Assembly: GCA_023423495.1 (NCBI GenBank)
Contig: JAFAFM010000057.1
Span: 1 to 7,808 of the forward strand
Direction: 5' to 3'
DNA length: 7,808 nt
Source of the DNA: Armatimonadota bacterium
GTDB lineage: Bacteria > Armatimonadota > Fimbriimonadia > Fimbriimonadales > Fimbriimonadaceae
Both the position numbers and the translations under genes were made by a program. Shown piece after piece: positions 1 through 7,808 of this stretch (position 1 is its first letter; every line of letters begins with the position of its first letter). A model generated the notes under the pieces. That model was not told the DNA's origin and ran no database searches. It saw only the letters and a list, made by a program, of their open reading frames with translations.

Positions 1-1329
1 GGCCGTAGCCGCGAGGGTCTCCCAAAGGCCGATCTTCAATCCGATCTCGAGAATCTTCCCGAAATCGACTACAACTTTTTTGACCAGATGACTCCCGCCG
101 ACCTGCTGAAGGCGGCCAAGTCAGCAAAACTGGATCCCAAGTCTTTGTTGCGCCACGAGTTAATCGAGCTGCTTCTGCCGATCAAAAATGTCGAACACGA
201 GGCAATCTATGCCAAAGGGATTTTAGAGATCCTGAACGATGGCTGGGGATTTCTTCGGAAGGACAATTACCAACCTTCGCATGACGACGTTTACGTAAGC
301 CAATCGCAAGTCAAGCGCTTTGGTCTACGCGGCGGCGACATGGTATTTGGCCAAGTTCGGCTCCCGAAGGAAGGCGAGAAGTACAAGGGAATGCTCCGCG
401 TCGAGAGTGTCAACGGATTCGGCACGGCCGCACCCGAGATGCAGCGCCGGAAGAATTTCGACGAGCTGACCCCGCTCTTCCCCAATGAAAAGTTGGTGAT
501 GGAGACCGTGCCGGACAATATCCCGGCGAGAATCGTCGACCTCATTTCCCCCATCGGCAAAGGCCAGCGCGGGCTGATCGTTTCGCCTCCAAAGGCCGGT
601 AAGACCACGATGATGAAGACGATCGCTAACGCGATCAGCACCAATCATCCCGAGGTTTATCTGATGGTGCTTCTGGTGGACGAGCGACCGGAAGAAGTTA
701 CTGATATGAGGCGCTCTGTCCGGGGACAGGTGATTTCCTCGACCTTTGACGAGCCCGCAGAAAACCACATGCGCGTCGCTGAGCTGTGCCTGGAGCAAGC
801 CAAGCGCTTGGTGGAAACTGGGCGAGACGTGGTGATTGTTTTGGACTCCCTTACTCGCTTAAGCCGAGCCAGCAACCTTACGATCAATCCGAGCGGACGA
901 ACCCTGACCGGCGGCCTGGATCCGAGCGCGCTTTATCGCCCTCGCCGATTCTTTGGTGCGGCGCGAAACATCGAAGAAGGTGGATCGCTTACTATCATCG
1001 CTTCGGTGCTTGTCGATACCGGCTCCAAGATGGATGAGTCCATTTTCGAGGAACTCAAAGGTACGGGCAATAGCGAGATCGTTCTCGACCGCGAACTGTC
1101 GGAAAGAAGAATCTGGCCCGCCATCGATATTCGCCGCAGTTCAACGCGTCACGAGGAGCTTTTGTTCACGAAGGATCAGATGGAAGGCATCGTGCAGCTT
1201 CGGCGGCTTATGGCCAAAGAGCAGAATAGCATCGATGCCACAGAAGGTTTGATCAAGCTGTTGAAGCGAACGCCGACCAACGGCGTTTTCCTTGACAGTG
1301 TCATACAAAAGGTTCGCGCAACCGTCTAA
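1..1329 (+). CDS. rho: Transcription termination factor Rho (5' end probably outside window)
   Basis: ATP-dependent hexameric RNA helicase/translocase that ends transcription of untranslated RNA in the cytoplasm. Numbering from the ATG at 88: a helical N-terminal region (1-33); a cold-shock-like OB fold that binds RNA (about 44-110, with [14 protein letters not shown] and DDVYVS); then a RecA-type ATPase. Walker A is PPKAGKT (167-173), the catalytic Glu is in DERPEEV (E199), Walker B is VVIVLD (248-253), the RNA-contacting Q-loop is near PSGRTLTGG (268-276), and the arginine finger is expected in [11 protein letters not shown] (R354). All core motifs are intact. The frame is open back to base 1, with no start codon between 1 and 87 and no Shine-Dalgarno before the ATG at 88. 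E. coli Rho has about six residues ahead of the position matching this Met. I therefore infer that the gene starts upstream; 88 is the only in-window alternative. The next gene follows after 8 nt. Confidence 0.97.
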   Translation, partial: GRSREGLPKADLQSDLENLPEIDYNFFDQMTPADLLKAAKSAKLDPKSLLRHELIELLLPIKNVEHEAIYAKGILEILNDGWGFLRKDNYQPSHDDVYVSQSQVKRFGLRGGDMVFGQVRLPKEGEKYKGMLRVESVNGFGTAAPEMQRRKNFDELTPLFPNEKLVMETVPDNIPARIVDLISPIGKGQRGLIVSPPKAGKTTMMKTIANAISTNHPEVYLMVLLVDERPEEVTDMRRSVRGQVISSTFDEPAENHMRVAELCLEQAKRLVETGRDVVIVLDSLTRLSRASNLTINPSGRTLTGGLDPSALYRPRRFFGAARNIEEGGSLTIIASVLVDTGSKMDESIFEELKGTGNSEIVLDRELSERRIWPAIDIRRSSTRHEELLFTKDQMEGIVQLRRLMAKEQNSIDATEGLIKLLKRTPTNGVFLDSVIQKVRATV

Positions 1330-1337
1330 TATCTGTT

Positions 1338-2210
1338 GTGGTTTCCTTACTCTTTGCAGTCGTTTCTCAAACAGCGCAAGTTCCAACAATCGTCTTAAGC
1401 GATGGGAAAAGCGTTGCGATTCGGTCCTGTGATGTGGGCACTTCACAGGATATGGCTCGCCTTAAGGGCTCAGACGCCGATCTGATCGTCATCCGGTTCA
1501 CCACCTGGGGGCCCGAGCCTGAATCCATTGCGAATTCGCTCAAGAACGGGCCTAAGGGACGGAGAATCGTGCTCGTCGACTTTCCGGCGATGGCGGCCCA
1601 TCCCAAGAACGCACTTCTTTGGAGAAACGATTGGGATCCTAACGGCGACGGAAAACTGGATCACGATGCACCAACGTGGCTGCGCACACGAACGCCAGAG
1701 GGTTACTACCCGATGGACTCGGCAAGTACGGCGCTTCGCTCCCGTTTGCTCGGCAAGACGGGGTTGGTTTCGGTCGTAGCAAGGGCAGGATTTGATGGGA
1801 TTGTCATTTCCACCGTGCCCTCGACAACCAGGAATCTTGGAATGGACGCACGCCTTGCTTCGGACATCATGAGTACGGGTCGATCGCTGCGGGAAGGATT
1901 CCTTACCTTTATGAGGAATCCCGGCAAGATGATGGATTACCCAGTGATCAGAAATCTGATGGATGGCTACGTGGCAGATGGCCTGTTTTATGGCTTGGAT
2001 GAAGTAGGGAAGCCTTCTGACCCGGAGTTCGTAAAGGATTCAGTAAAGCGCCTGGAGTGGGCTTCCAAAAAGCGCAAGCCGGTGATCGCCGTGGCCTACA
2101 CGACAGATCCAAATCAAGTCGAAGAGCATAAGCGGCTTGCAGTGGAGAGCAAATTCTTGCCGGTCACATTGCCCAAGCGCTTTGACTCCGCCGAAGCCTT
2201 ACAGAGGTAA
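1338..2210 (+). CDS. Divergent GH114/TM1410-like TIM-barrel protein, probably exported
   Basis: 290 aa, starting at GTG 1338. No other start codon lies between the in-frame TGA at 1293 and 1338. A short hydrophobic leader (VSLLFAVVSQTAQ) could be a weak signal peptide, though it lacks the usual positive N-terminus. The order of segments resembles the GH114/TM1410 family (putative polygalactosaminidase-like glycosidases, sometimes misnamed cysteinyl-tRNA synthetase-like): SDADLIVIR (45-53), GRRIVLVDF (74-82), APTWL (111-115), ARAGFDGIVI (148-157), GYVADGLFYG (210-219) and the C-terminal strand KPVIAVAYTTDP (247-258) followed by a helix and FLPV. As I recall the family, it has acidic residues at GEAE, GFDGxxLD and an E before LFY; here these read PAMA, GFDGIVIS and D. 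A calcium-loop motif DPNGDGKLD lies at 100-108. No substrate can be assigned. The gene is tightly linked to rho (8 nt) and to the BFN gene (9 nt). Coding status is solid; the family assignment comes from motif memory. Confidence 0.72.
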   Translation: MVSLLFAVVSQTAQVPTIVLSDGKSVAIRSCDVGTSQDMARLKGSDADLIVIRFTTWGPEPESIANSLKNGPKGRRIVLVDFPAMAAHPKNALLWRNDWDPNGDGKLDHDAPTWLRTRTPEGYYPMDSASTALRSRLLGKTGLVSVVARAGFDGIVISTVPSTTRNLGMDARLASDIMSTGRSLREGFLTFMRNPGKMMDYPVIRNLMDGYVADGLFYGLDEVGKPSDPEFVKDSVKRLEWASKKRKPVIAVAYTTDPNQVEEHKRLAVESKFLPVTLPKRFDSAEALQR

Positions 2211-2219
2211 CGTTAGGAC

Positions 2220-2717
2220 ATGTCAGAGGAAGCGAACGATCCCGAGAACTTCGAGGAGCCACCCTCGTTCTTTCCTTACGAATCGGGCGGGTCGCCTCGC
2301 GATCACGGCTCGCTTGGCGAGCTTGTAGAAGTCCAAATAGAAGGTGTTTTTGCGGCCGAGAGCAACGGCTCCATTTCGCGCTTTGTCCTGCTTTCCGATG
2401 GGGAGCGCAAGCTTCCCATCCTCATCGGCCCCTATGAGGCTCAGGCGATCAGCTTGCCCTTGGAGCGGACCCAGCCAGATCGTCCAATGACCCACGACCT
2501 CATTAAGGCCGTGGTGGATCGTTTGAACGCGACGATCGACCGAGTTGTCATCGATGACCTCTGGAACACGATCTATTACGCGAAGCTTTATGTACGCTCC
2601 GACAAGGAAGAGGTCGAAATCGATGCACGACCCTCGGACGCGATCGCTCTCGCTGTCCGCTTCGAAGCGCCTATTTACGTTGCTGACGGAATTCTTGAAA
2701 TTGGCATCGAAGACTGA
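2220..2717 (+). CDS. Bifunctional nuclease (BFN/DUF151) domain protein
   Basis: 165 aa. An acidic, probably disordered N-terminal tail (1-32) precedes one BFN domain (about 33-162), recognised by LPILIGPYEA (65-74), RPMTHDL (88-94), DARPSDAIALAVR (135-147) and PIYV (151-154). These are the signature blocks of the DUF151 family, which includes Thermotoga TM0160 and the plant BBD nucleases; plant members have reported RNase and DNase activity, while the bacterial role is unsettled. There is no UVR motif tail, so this is the single-domain form. The ATG at 2220 has an AGAGG (2203-2207) 12 nt upstream, overlapping the end of the preceding gene. A nearer AGGA sits only 1 nt from the ATG, too close to serve. 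The gap to ligA is 27 nt. Its place just before ligA suggests a nucleic-acid role, by inference only. Confidence 0.93.
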   Translation: MSEEANDPENFEEPPSFFPYESGGSPRDHGSLGELVEVQIEGVFAAESNGSISRFVLLSDGERKLPILIGPYEAQAISLPLERTQPDRPMTHDLIKAVVDRLNATIDRVVIDDLWNTIYYAKLYVRSDKEEVEIDARPSDAIALAVRFEAPIYVADGILEIGIED

Positions 2718-4766
<2,049 letters not shown>

Positions 4767-4774
4767 CCGGCAAC

Positions 4775-5626
4775 GTGCCAGTTCCGGATGATCGCCTTTC
4801 ACTCGACCTTTGCTTAAGATCCGGTCAGGTATTCAGGTGGAGGCAAACGATAGAGGGGATTTGGGAAGGCGTGGATGGCGACCGGTGGTACCGCTTCCGT
4901 CGCCAAGGAAATGAATTAGCCTACGAGGGCAATGGTTCTGCCGAATCCGTAACTAGCTTGTTTCGACTTGAAGTGGACGTTTCTGAAATCGAGTCTAAGA
5001 TTGTTGAGATCGGGCCCGAGATCAAACCCGCGATTAAAGCGATGTCCGGAATAAGGTTGATGCGCCCCAGCTCGCTTGTAGAAACGGTGTTTACTTTTAT
5101 GTGCACCGCGAATAACAACCTTAGCCGCATCATTCCAATGACTTGGAAACTGGGTTCCTATGGCGAACTTTTAAGTGAAGGGTTCAACGCGTTTCCAAGC
5201 GTAGAACGGATTGCTTCCATTCCGGAAGAGGATCTCCGCAATTCGGCGTTTGGCTATCGGGCAGCAACCATCCCTAATGCCGCAAAGGAAATCGAAAATC
5301 GTGGTGGAGAAATATGGCTTGACGCGTTAAAGCAGTGCGACTACCAAGACCTTATTAAAGAGTTAGTAACTTTGCCCGGAATCGGTCCGAAACTAGCGGA
5401 TTGTATTGCCTTATATGGATATGATCGCGGCGAGGCCGTGCCCCTCGATACCCACATCTGGCAGGTCTTCACCAGGCTGTATCACCCTGCATGGAAGGAT
5501 AAGGCAGTAACCGACTTTCGATATCGAGAATCGACCAACCTGTTCAGAGCCCGTTTCGGATACCTGTCTGGATGGGCTCACCTATTTCTGTTCTTTGCAA
5601 ATCTCACCAAGAGAAACCGGGAATAG
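4775..5626 (+). CDS. ogg: OGG1-type 8-oxoguanine DNA glycosylase/AP lyase
   Basis: 283 aa, GTG start. It is expected to excise 8-oxoguanine and nick the abasic site in base excision repair. The N-terminal OGG_N-type domain (about 5-100) has LDLCLRSGQVFRWR (10-23), matching the 'GQ(s/v)FRW' hallmark. The HhH-GPD domain (about 100-280) has CTANNNLSRI (110-119), where human OGG1 carries its NNN motif, the hairpin LPGIGPKLADC (200-210) with the predicted Schiff-base lysine K206, and AVPLDTHIWQV (221-231) with the catalytic Asp D225. It lacks the iron-sulfur cysteine cluster of MutY/Nth. GTG 4775 is the only in-frame start near the homologous N-terminus. AGGAG at 4751-4755 is 19 nt away, too far to be its own ribosome site, so translation probably depends on coupling to ligA, whose stop is 8 nt upstream. 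Base composition is lower in GC (45-50% in counted stretches) than ligA. The gene symbol is by family, not strict orthology. Confidence 0.92.
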   Translation: MPVPDDRLSLDLCLRSGQVFRWRQTIEGIWEGVDGDRWYRFRRQGNELAYEGNGSAESVTSLFRLEVDVSEIESKIVEIGPEIKPAIKAMSGIRLMRPSSLVETVFTFMCTANNNLSRIIPMTWKLGSYGELLSEGFNAFPSVERIASIPEEDLRNSAFGYRAATIPNAAKEIENRGGEIWLDALKQCDYQDLIKELVTLPGIGPKLADCIALYGYDRGEAVPLDTHIWQVFTRLYHPAWKDKAVTDFRYRESTNLFRARFGYLSGWAHLFLFFANLTKRNRE

Positions 5627-5736
5627 AGTTCTGTACACTGAAGATGTCGGGAGAAATCCTGCTTGTAGCAATACTGTTCTTGCACGATCCATGGCCAATC
5701 GCGCAGGCTCAAACTGTTCCGTATTAAGGGCCTAGG

Positions 5737-5773
5737 ACCTAAATTGCTCTCTTTATAATTGGCCAATTTAGGT
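5737..5773. repeat. Perfect 10-bp inverted repeat with 17-nt spacer
   Basis: ACCTAAATTG (5737-5746) and its exact complement CAATTTAGGT (5764-5773) are separated by 17 nt. The right arm overlaps a second perfect 12-bp palindrome, AATTGGCCAATT (5757-5768). The spacer contains TATAAT. No T-tract follows either end, so it does not read as an intrinsic terminator. It is in the only sizeable gap of the window, 111-147 nt after the glycosylase stop and 119-155 nt before the G5-3D start. An operator site is the simplest interpretation, but no regulator is visible here. Confidence 0.8.
5754..5759 (+). promoter_or_regulatory. Candidate -10 box of the G5-3D/rsmA promoter
   Basis: TATAAT at 5754-5759 matches the sigma-70 -10 consensus exactly and is in the gap before a new gene group. 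The expected -35 position (5731-5736, CCTAGG) does not resemble TTGACA, and there is no extended TGn, so activation or a non-canonical sigma would be needed. Predicted start is near 5766, giving a leader of about 126 nt. Confidence 0.4.
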
Positions 5774-5820
5774 TCAAATCAGGCAACTGATATAGTGTAT
5801 TTCTTCCTAGCAATTGATTT

Positions 5821-5885
5821 GGTTCTACCGACCGTGTCGGCTCTTTGGGGTACAACCTTCTGGTCTGCAGCCAGGCAAGAGGAGG
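5821..5885 (+). promoter_or_regulatory. Possible structured 5' leader able to mask the RBS
   Basis: Three overlapping pairings can be read. GGTTCTACC (5821-5829) pairs with GGTACAACC (5849-5857), 8 of 9 pairs. CCGAC (5828-5832) pairs with GTCGG (5836-5840) over a 3-nt loop. CCTTCT (5856-5861) pairs with the Shine-Dalgarno AGGAGG (5880-5885) with one G-U. The first excludes the second and competes with the third at 5856-5857. A small CTGG/CCAG hairpin (5860-5863/5871-5874) also competes with the third. No known riboswitch consensus was recognised, including the c-di-AMP (ydaO) class often found ahead of similar cell-wall genes. Confidence 0.3.
5880..5885 (+). promoter_or_regulatory. Strong Shine-Dalgarno that sets the G5-3D start
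   Basis: AGGAGG, within AGAGGAGGA at 5878-5886, is 6 nt before ATG 5892. It is the best ribosome site in the window and argues against the longer in-frame start at 5814, whose extra 26 residues look non-coding. Confidence 0.88.
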
Positions 5886-5891
5886 ATCCAA

Positions 5892-6545
5892 ATGCGCAAC
5901 TGCTCACCTATCGTGAGTGCAATCGTTTGCATGGTGGTGTGTTCTTTCGGGGCCATCGCAATCGCAAACGAGGATGAAAATAAGGTAACGGTCGAAACCC
6001 GTGTAGAAAAGAAGGGAATCCCTTCGACCGTGCAATATCAGTTCAGCCGATTGGTTGGACCCGGGCGTATTCAAAAAGCGCAATCAGGCAAGCCCGGTTC
6101 CTTAAATAAAACCTATGAAGTCATTATTAAGAATGGCAAGCCGGTTTCCAAGAAGCTGATCAAGGAAGAGAGAATTGAGCCCACCCCGACGGTGTTCGTC
6201 ATGGGGAAATCTGGGTATCCCACCAGCCGAAGTGCATTTAGCCGCGGCAAGGTGCTGGTCATGGAAGCGACCGCATACGACCCTAGTCCTGCGACCATTG
6301 GTCCAGGCGCGACTGGTTACACCCGAATGGGACTGAGGGCCACCTATGGCCACGTAGCGGTAGACCCGCGCGTGATCAAGTTGGGCACCATGGTCTTCGT
6401 TGAGGGTTACGGTTTCGCGATTGCGTCTGACACGGGCAGCGCCATCAAAGGAAACCGCATCGACTTGTGTTTCGACAGCCGGGCCACCGCCCTCGCCTTC
6501 GGTAGAAAGAAGGTGAAGGTGCACGTGCTCAGCAAGCGTGGTTGA
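5892..6545 (+). CDS. Secreted G5-3D domain protein (YabE/YocH-like cell-wall hydrolase)
   Basis: 217 aa from ATG 5892, chosen over 5814 because a strong Shine-Dalgarno precedes it and a signal peptide then begins directly (residues 1-25, hydrophobic core IVSAIVCMVVCSFGAIAIA, likely cleavage after AIA). A G5 domain follows (about 31-107, with TYEVIIKNGKPVS at 74-86), then a 3D domain (about 120-217): MEATAYDPSPATIG, VAVDPRVIKLGTMVFVEGYG, ASDTGSAIKGNRIDLCF. The three signature aspartates are D158, D180 and D191. The 3D domain is a double-psi beta barrel related to MltA-type lytic transglycosylases, so peptidoglycan cleavage outside the membrane is the expected role; G5 is thought to bind cell-wall sugars. 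There is no lipobox or LysM. The end overlaps rsmA by 8 nt, so the two are probably translated together. This is the first gene after the regulatory gap. Confidence 0.92.
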   Translation: MRNCSPIVSAIVCMVVCSFGAIAIANEDENKVTVETRVEKKGIPSTVQYQFSRLVGPGRIQKAQSGKPGSLNKTYEVIIKNGKPVSKKLIKEERIEPTPTVFVMGKSGYPTSRSAFSRGKVLVMEATAYDPSPATIGPGATGYTRMGLRATYGHVAVDPRVIKLGTMVFVEGYGFAIASDTGSAIKGNRIDLCFDSRATALAFGRKKVKVHVLSKRG

Positions 6546-7374
6546 TCTTACAGATCCAGCTTCGCTAAGGGCGTTTCTTGATCGCCATGGGCTCACCGCC
6601 CATAAGGCGCTTGGGCAGCACTTTTTGTGCTCAGCTCGAGTCGTTGCGGCAATCACGGAACGCCTTTCTCATTGTAAGGGTGTCCTTGAAATTGGCCCCG
6701 GTCCTGGCGTCATCACCACCCGCCTTACAGATTTTGCCGACAAGGCGATTGCGATCGAACTGGACGACCGGATGATCGCGGCCCTATCCGAATCTGCACC
6801 CGGAGTTGACGTCCGCAAGGCAGATGCTTTGAAAGCCAATCTGCCTGAGCTTTTAGAGGACCTTCCGACTCCCCGCGGCTTGGTGTCGAACCTTCCGTAT
6901 TACATCACGGGTCCGCTTCTCACCGTCATCGCCGAGGCTAGTGAACACTACGATGTAGCAGTCCTGATGATGCAAAAAGAGGTGGCCGACCGAGTATTGG
7001 CTCCTGCTAAGACATCGGAACGCGGATCGCTGAGTGTGTACCTTCAAGCCCAGTTCAACATCCAAAAGGTGTGCTCGGCTCCGGCAGGTGCTTTTCTACC
7101 CCCTCCCAAGGTGGATTCGACGGTTTTGGAGTTCAAGCCGAAAAGGTTCGACATTCAAGGCAAGAATGGCTTCTTTCGGATGATTCGTGTTGGGTTTGCT
7201 CGTCCGAGAAAAACGATGGTGAACAACCTCGTTATTGGCTACTCCATCTCGAGGGAAATGGCCCTGGCTTGGCTCGAAAAGGCGGGATTGGGAGAAAAAG
7301 CTCGTCCACAGGAACTGGAGATGAAGGAATGGGAGAATTTGTGGACGGTTATCTCTGCCGAACAAGCATCCTGA
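6538..7374 (+). CDS. rsmA: 16S rRNA (adenine1518-N6/adenine1519-N6)-dimethyltransferase RsmA (KsgA)
   Basis: 278 aa, usual family length. It dimethylates two adjacent adenines in the 3' terminal hairpin of 16S rRNA, using S-adenosylmethionine, late in 30S assembly. Motifs: KALGQHFL (23-30), SAM motif I LEIGPGPG (50-57), acidic residue after strand 2 in IELD (73-76), catalytic motif IV NLPYYI (118-123), FLPPPKVDSTV (187-197) and the C-terminal FARPRKTMVNNL (220-231). All are intact. GTG 6538 is accepted because it places the usual about 20 residues before GQHFL; it lies inside the last codons of the G5-3D gene, sharing 8 nt in another frame, and its own Shine-Dalgarno is weak. Loss of this enzyme causes kasugamycin resistance in many bacteria. 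Confidence 0.97.
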   Translation: MVDLTDPASLRAFLDRHGLTAHKALGQHFLCSARVVAAITERLSHCKGVLEIGPGPGVITTRLTDFADKAIAIELDDRMIAALSESAPGVDVRKADALKANLPELLEDLPTPRGLVSNLPYYITGPLLTVIAEASEHYDVAVLMMQKEVADRVLAPAKTSERGSLSVYLQAQFNIQKVCSAPAGAFLPPPKVDSTVLEFKPKRFDIQGKNGFFRMIRVGFARPRKTMVNNLVIGYSISREMALAWLEKAGLGEKARPQELEMKEWENLWTVISAEQAS

Positions 7375-7442
7375 TTCCACACTGAGGTCGTATAAAGCAG
7401 AGTGCCGCCACGTTTACCAGCAAAGTCTCTTTCCTCAATGTA

Positions 7443-7808
7443 ATGATACAGCAGGCATCTGCCATCGATAAAAGCGCAGTTAAGCAAATCGCCTTGTACC
7501 TGGGTTTTGACCTCGTCGGCATCTGTGAAGCGACCGCCCCACCGCACTTAGATGCCTATCGGAATTGGCTGGACAAAGGTTTTGCCGCTTCCATGGACTA
7601 CCTGCATCAGCATCTAGCACTGAAGGAGCACCCTCGTGAGCTACTTCCGACTGCGCGTTCAATTATCGCGGTTGCCCTGAACTACAATCAGCCGAATCTC
7701 CCCATTCCCGGCCAACCCAGAATCGCTCGCTATGCCTTGGACAGGGATTATCACAAAGTCCTGCGAGCGAAGCTATCTGCCCTCGCCAAGGAGATGTCTT
7801 TAGTGGAC
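7443..7808 (+). CDS. queG: Epoxyqueuosine reductase QueG (3' truncated by window edge)
   Basis: 122 codons, with no stop before the window ends. QueG is a cobalamin and [4Fe-4S] enzyme that reduces epoxyqueuosine to queuosine at tRNA position 34. The visible N-terminal part matches the family: GFDLVGI (21-27), YRNWLDKGFAASMDYL (39-54), RELLPTARSIIAVALNY (65-81) and RIARYALDRDYHKVLRAKL (93-111). The catalytic Asp and the ferredoxin cysteines would lie beyond the edge, so intactness cannot be judged. ATG 7443 is the natural start; no Shine-Dalgarno precedes it. It begins 68 nt after rsmA and may be read from the same transcript, or from a weak TATAAA-containing promoter at 7391. Confidence 0.94.
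   Translation, partial: MIQQASAIDKSAVKQIALYLGFDLVGICEATAPPHLDAYRNWLDKGFAASMDYLHQHLALKEHPRELLPTARSIIAVALNYNQPNLPIPGQPRIARYALDRDYHKVLRAKLSALAKEMSLVD

Noticed and set aside
325..798. 157-codon open frame on the minus strand
   Set aside because: Antisense to the Rho OB fold and Walker A region; low-complexity His/Arg-rich translation typical of shadow frames.
5644..5727. 27-codon ORF with a hydrophobic, signal-like start in the gap after the glycosylase
   Set aside because: No Shine-Dalgarno at proper spacing, no recognisable family, and such a length is expected by chance.
5737..5773. Inverted repeat as an intrinsic terminator for the glycosylase operon
   Set aside because: AT-rich stem, 17-nt loop and no T-tract on either strand.
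5814..5891. 26-residue N-terminal extension of the G5-3D protein from ATG 5814
   Set aside because: It would put a non-hydrophobic segment ahead of the signal peptide and ignore the strong Shine-Dalgarno at 5880; the DNA looks like leader.
6102..6656. 184-codon open frame on the minus strand
   Set aside because: It crosses the 3D domain and the start of rsmA, both strongly conserved on the plus strand; its translation matches no family I recognise.
7391..7396. TATAAA as a queG promoter
   Set aside because: No -35 at 16-18 nt and the gap is only 68 nt; too weak to list as a feature.

Overview
This is a bacterial chromosomal segment, moderately GC-rich (roughly 50-57% in stretches I counted by hand). 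All genes lie on the + strand and are tightly packed with housekeeping functions. The gene set is typical of free-living bacteria: Rho, NAD-dependent DNA ligase, BFN/DUF151 nuclease, RsmA and QueG. A G5-3D cell-wall protein placed beside rsmA and an OGG1-type DNA glycosylase point away from Gammaproteobacteria. A deep-branching lineage such as Armatimonadota/Fimbriimonadia, or a relative of Firmicutes or Chloroflexi, would fit, but nothing here fixes the taxon and this is only a guess.

Layout. (1) Positions 1-5626 look like one operon of five genes with gaps of 8, 9, 27 and 8 nt: rho (5' end probably outside the window), a divergent secreted GH114/TM1410-like TIM-barrel protein, a BFN-domain (DUF151) protein, ligA, and an OGG1-type 8-oxoguanine DNA glycosylase/lyase. 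(2) Positions 5627-5891 form the largest gap (265 nt). It holds a perfect 10-bp inverted repeat whose loop carries a consensus TATAAT box, then a leader with competing hairpins, one of which can mask the Shine-Dalgarno of the next gene. (3) Positions 5892-7374 hold a secreted G5-3D protein and rsmA, which overlap by 8 nt. (4) After a 68-nt gap, queG begins at 7443 and runs off the right edge.

Themes. ligA and the glycosylase catalyse two steps of base excision repair (base removal with strand cleavage, and final sealing), so their adjacency makes functional sense. rsmA (16S rRNA dimethylation) and queG (last step of tRNA queuosine synthesis) are RNA-modification genes. A YabE-like G5-3D protein next to rsmA recalls the yabE-rnmV-ksgA neighbourhood of Bacillus, here without rnmV.

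The window is mostly ordinary core genome. The items most worth a second look are the regulatory region 5737-5885, the OGG1-type gene coupled to ligA, and the GH114-like protein, which seems to have lost its family's acidic residues and gained a calcium-loop motif.
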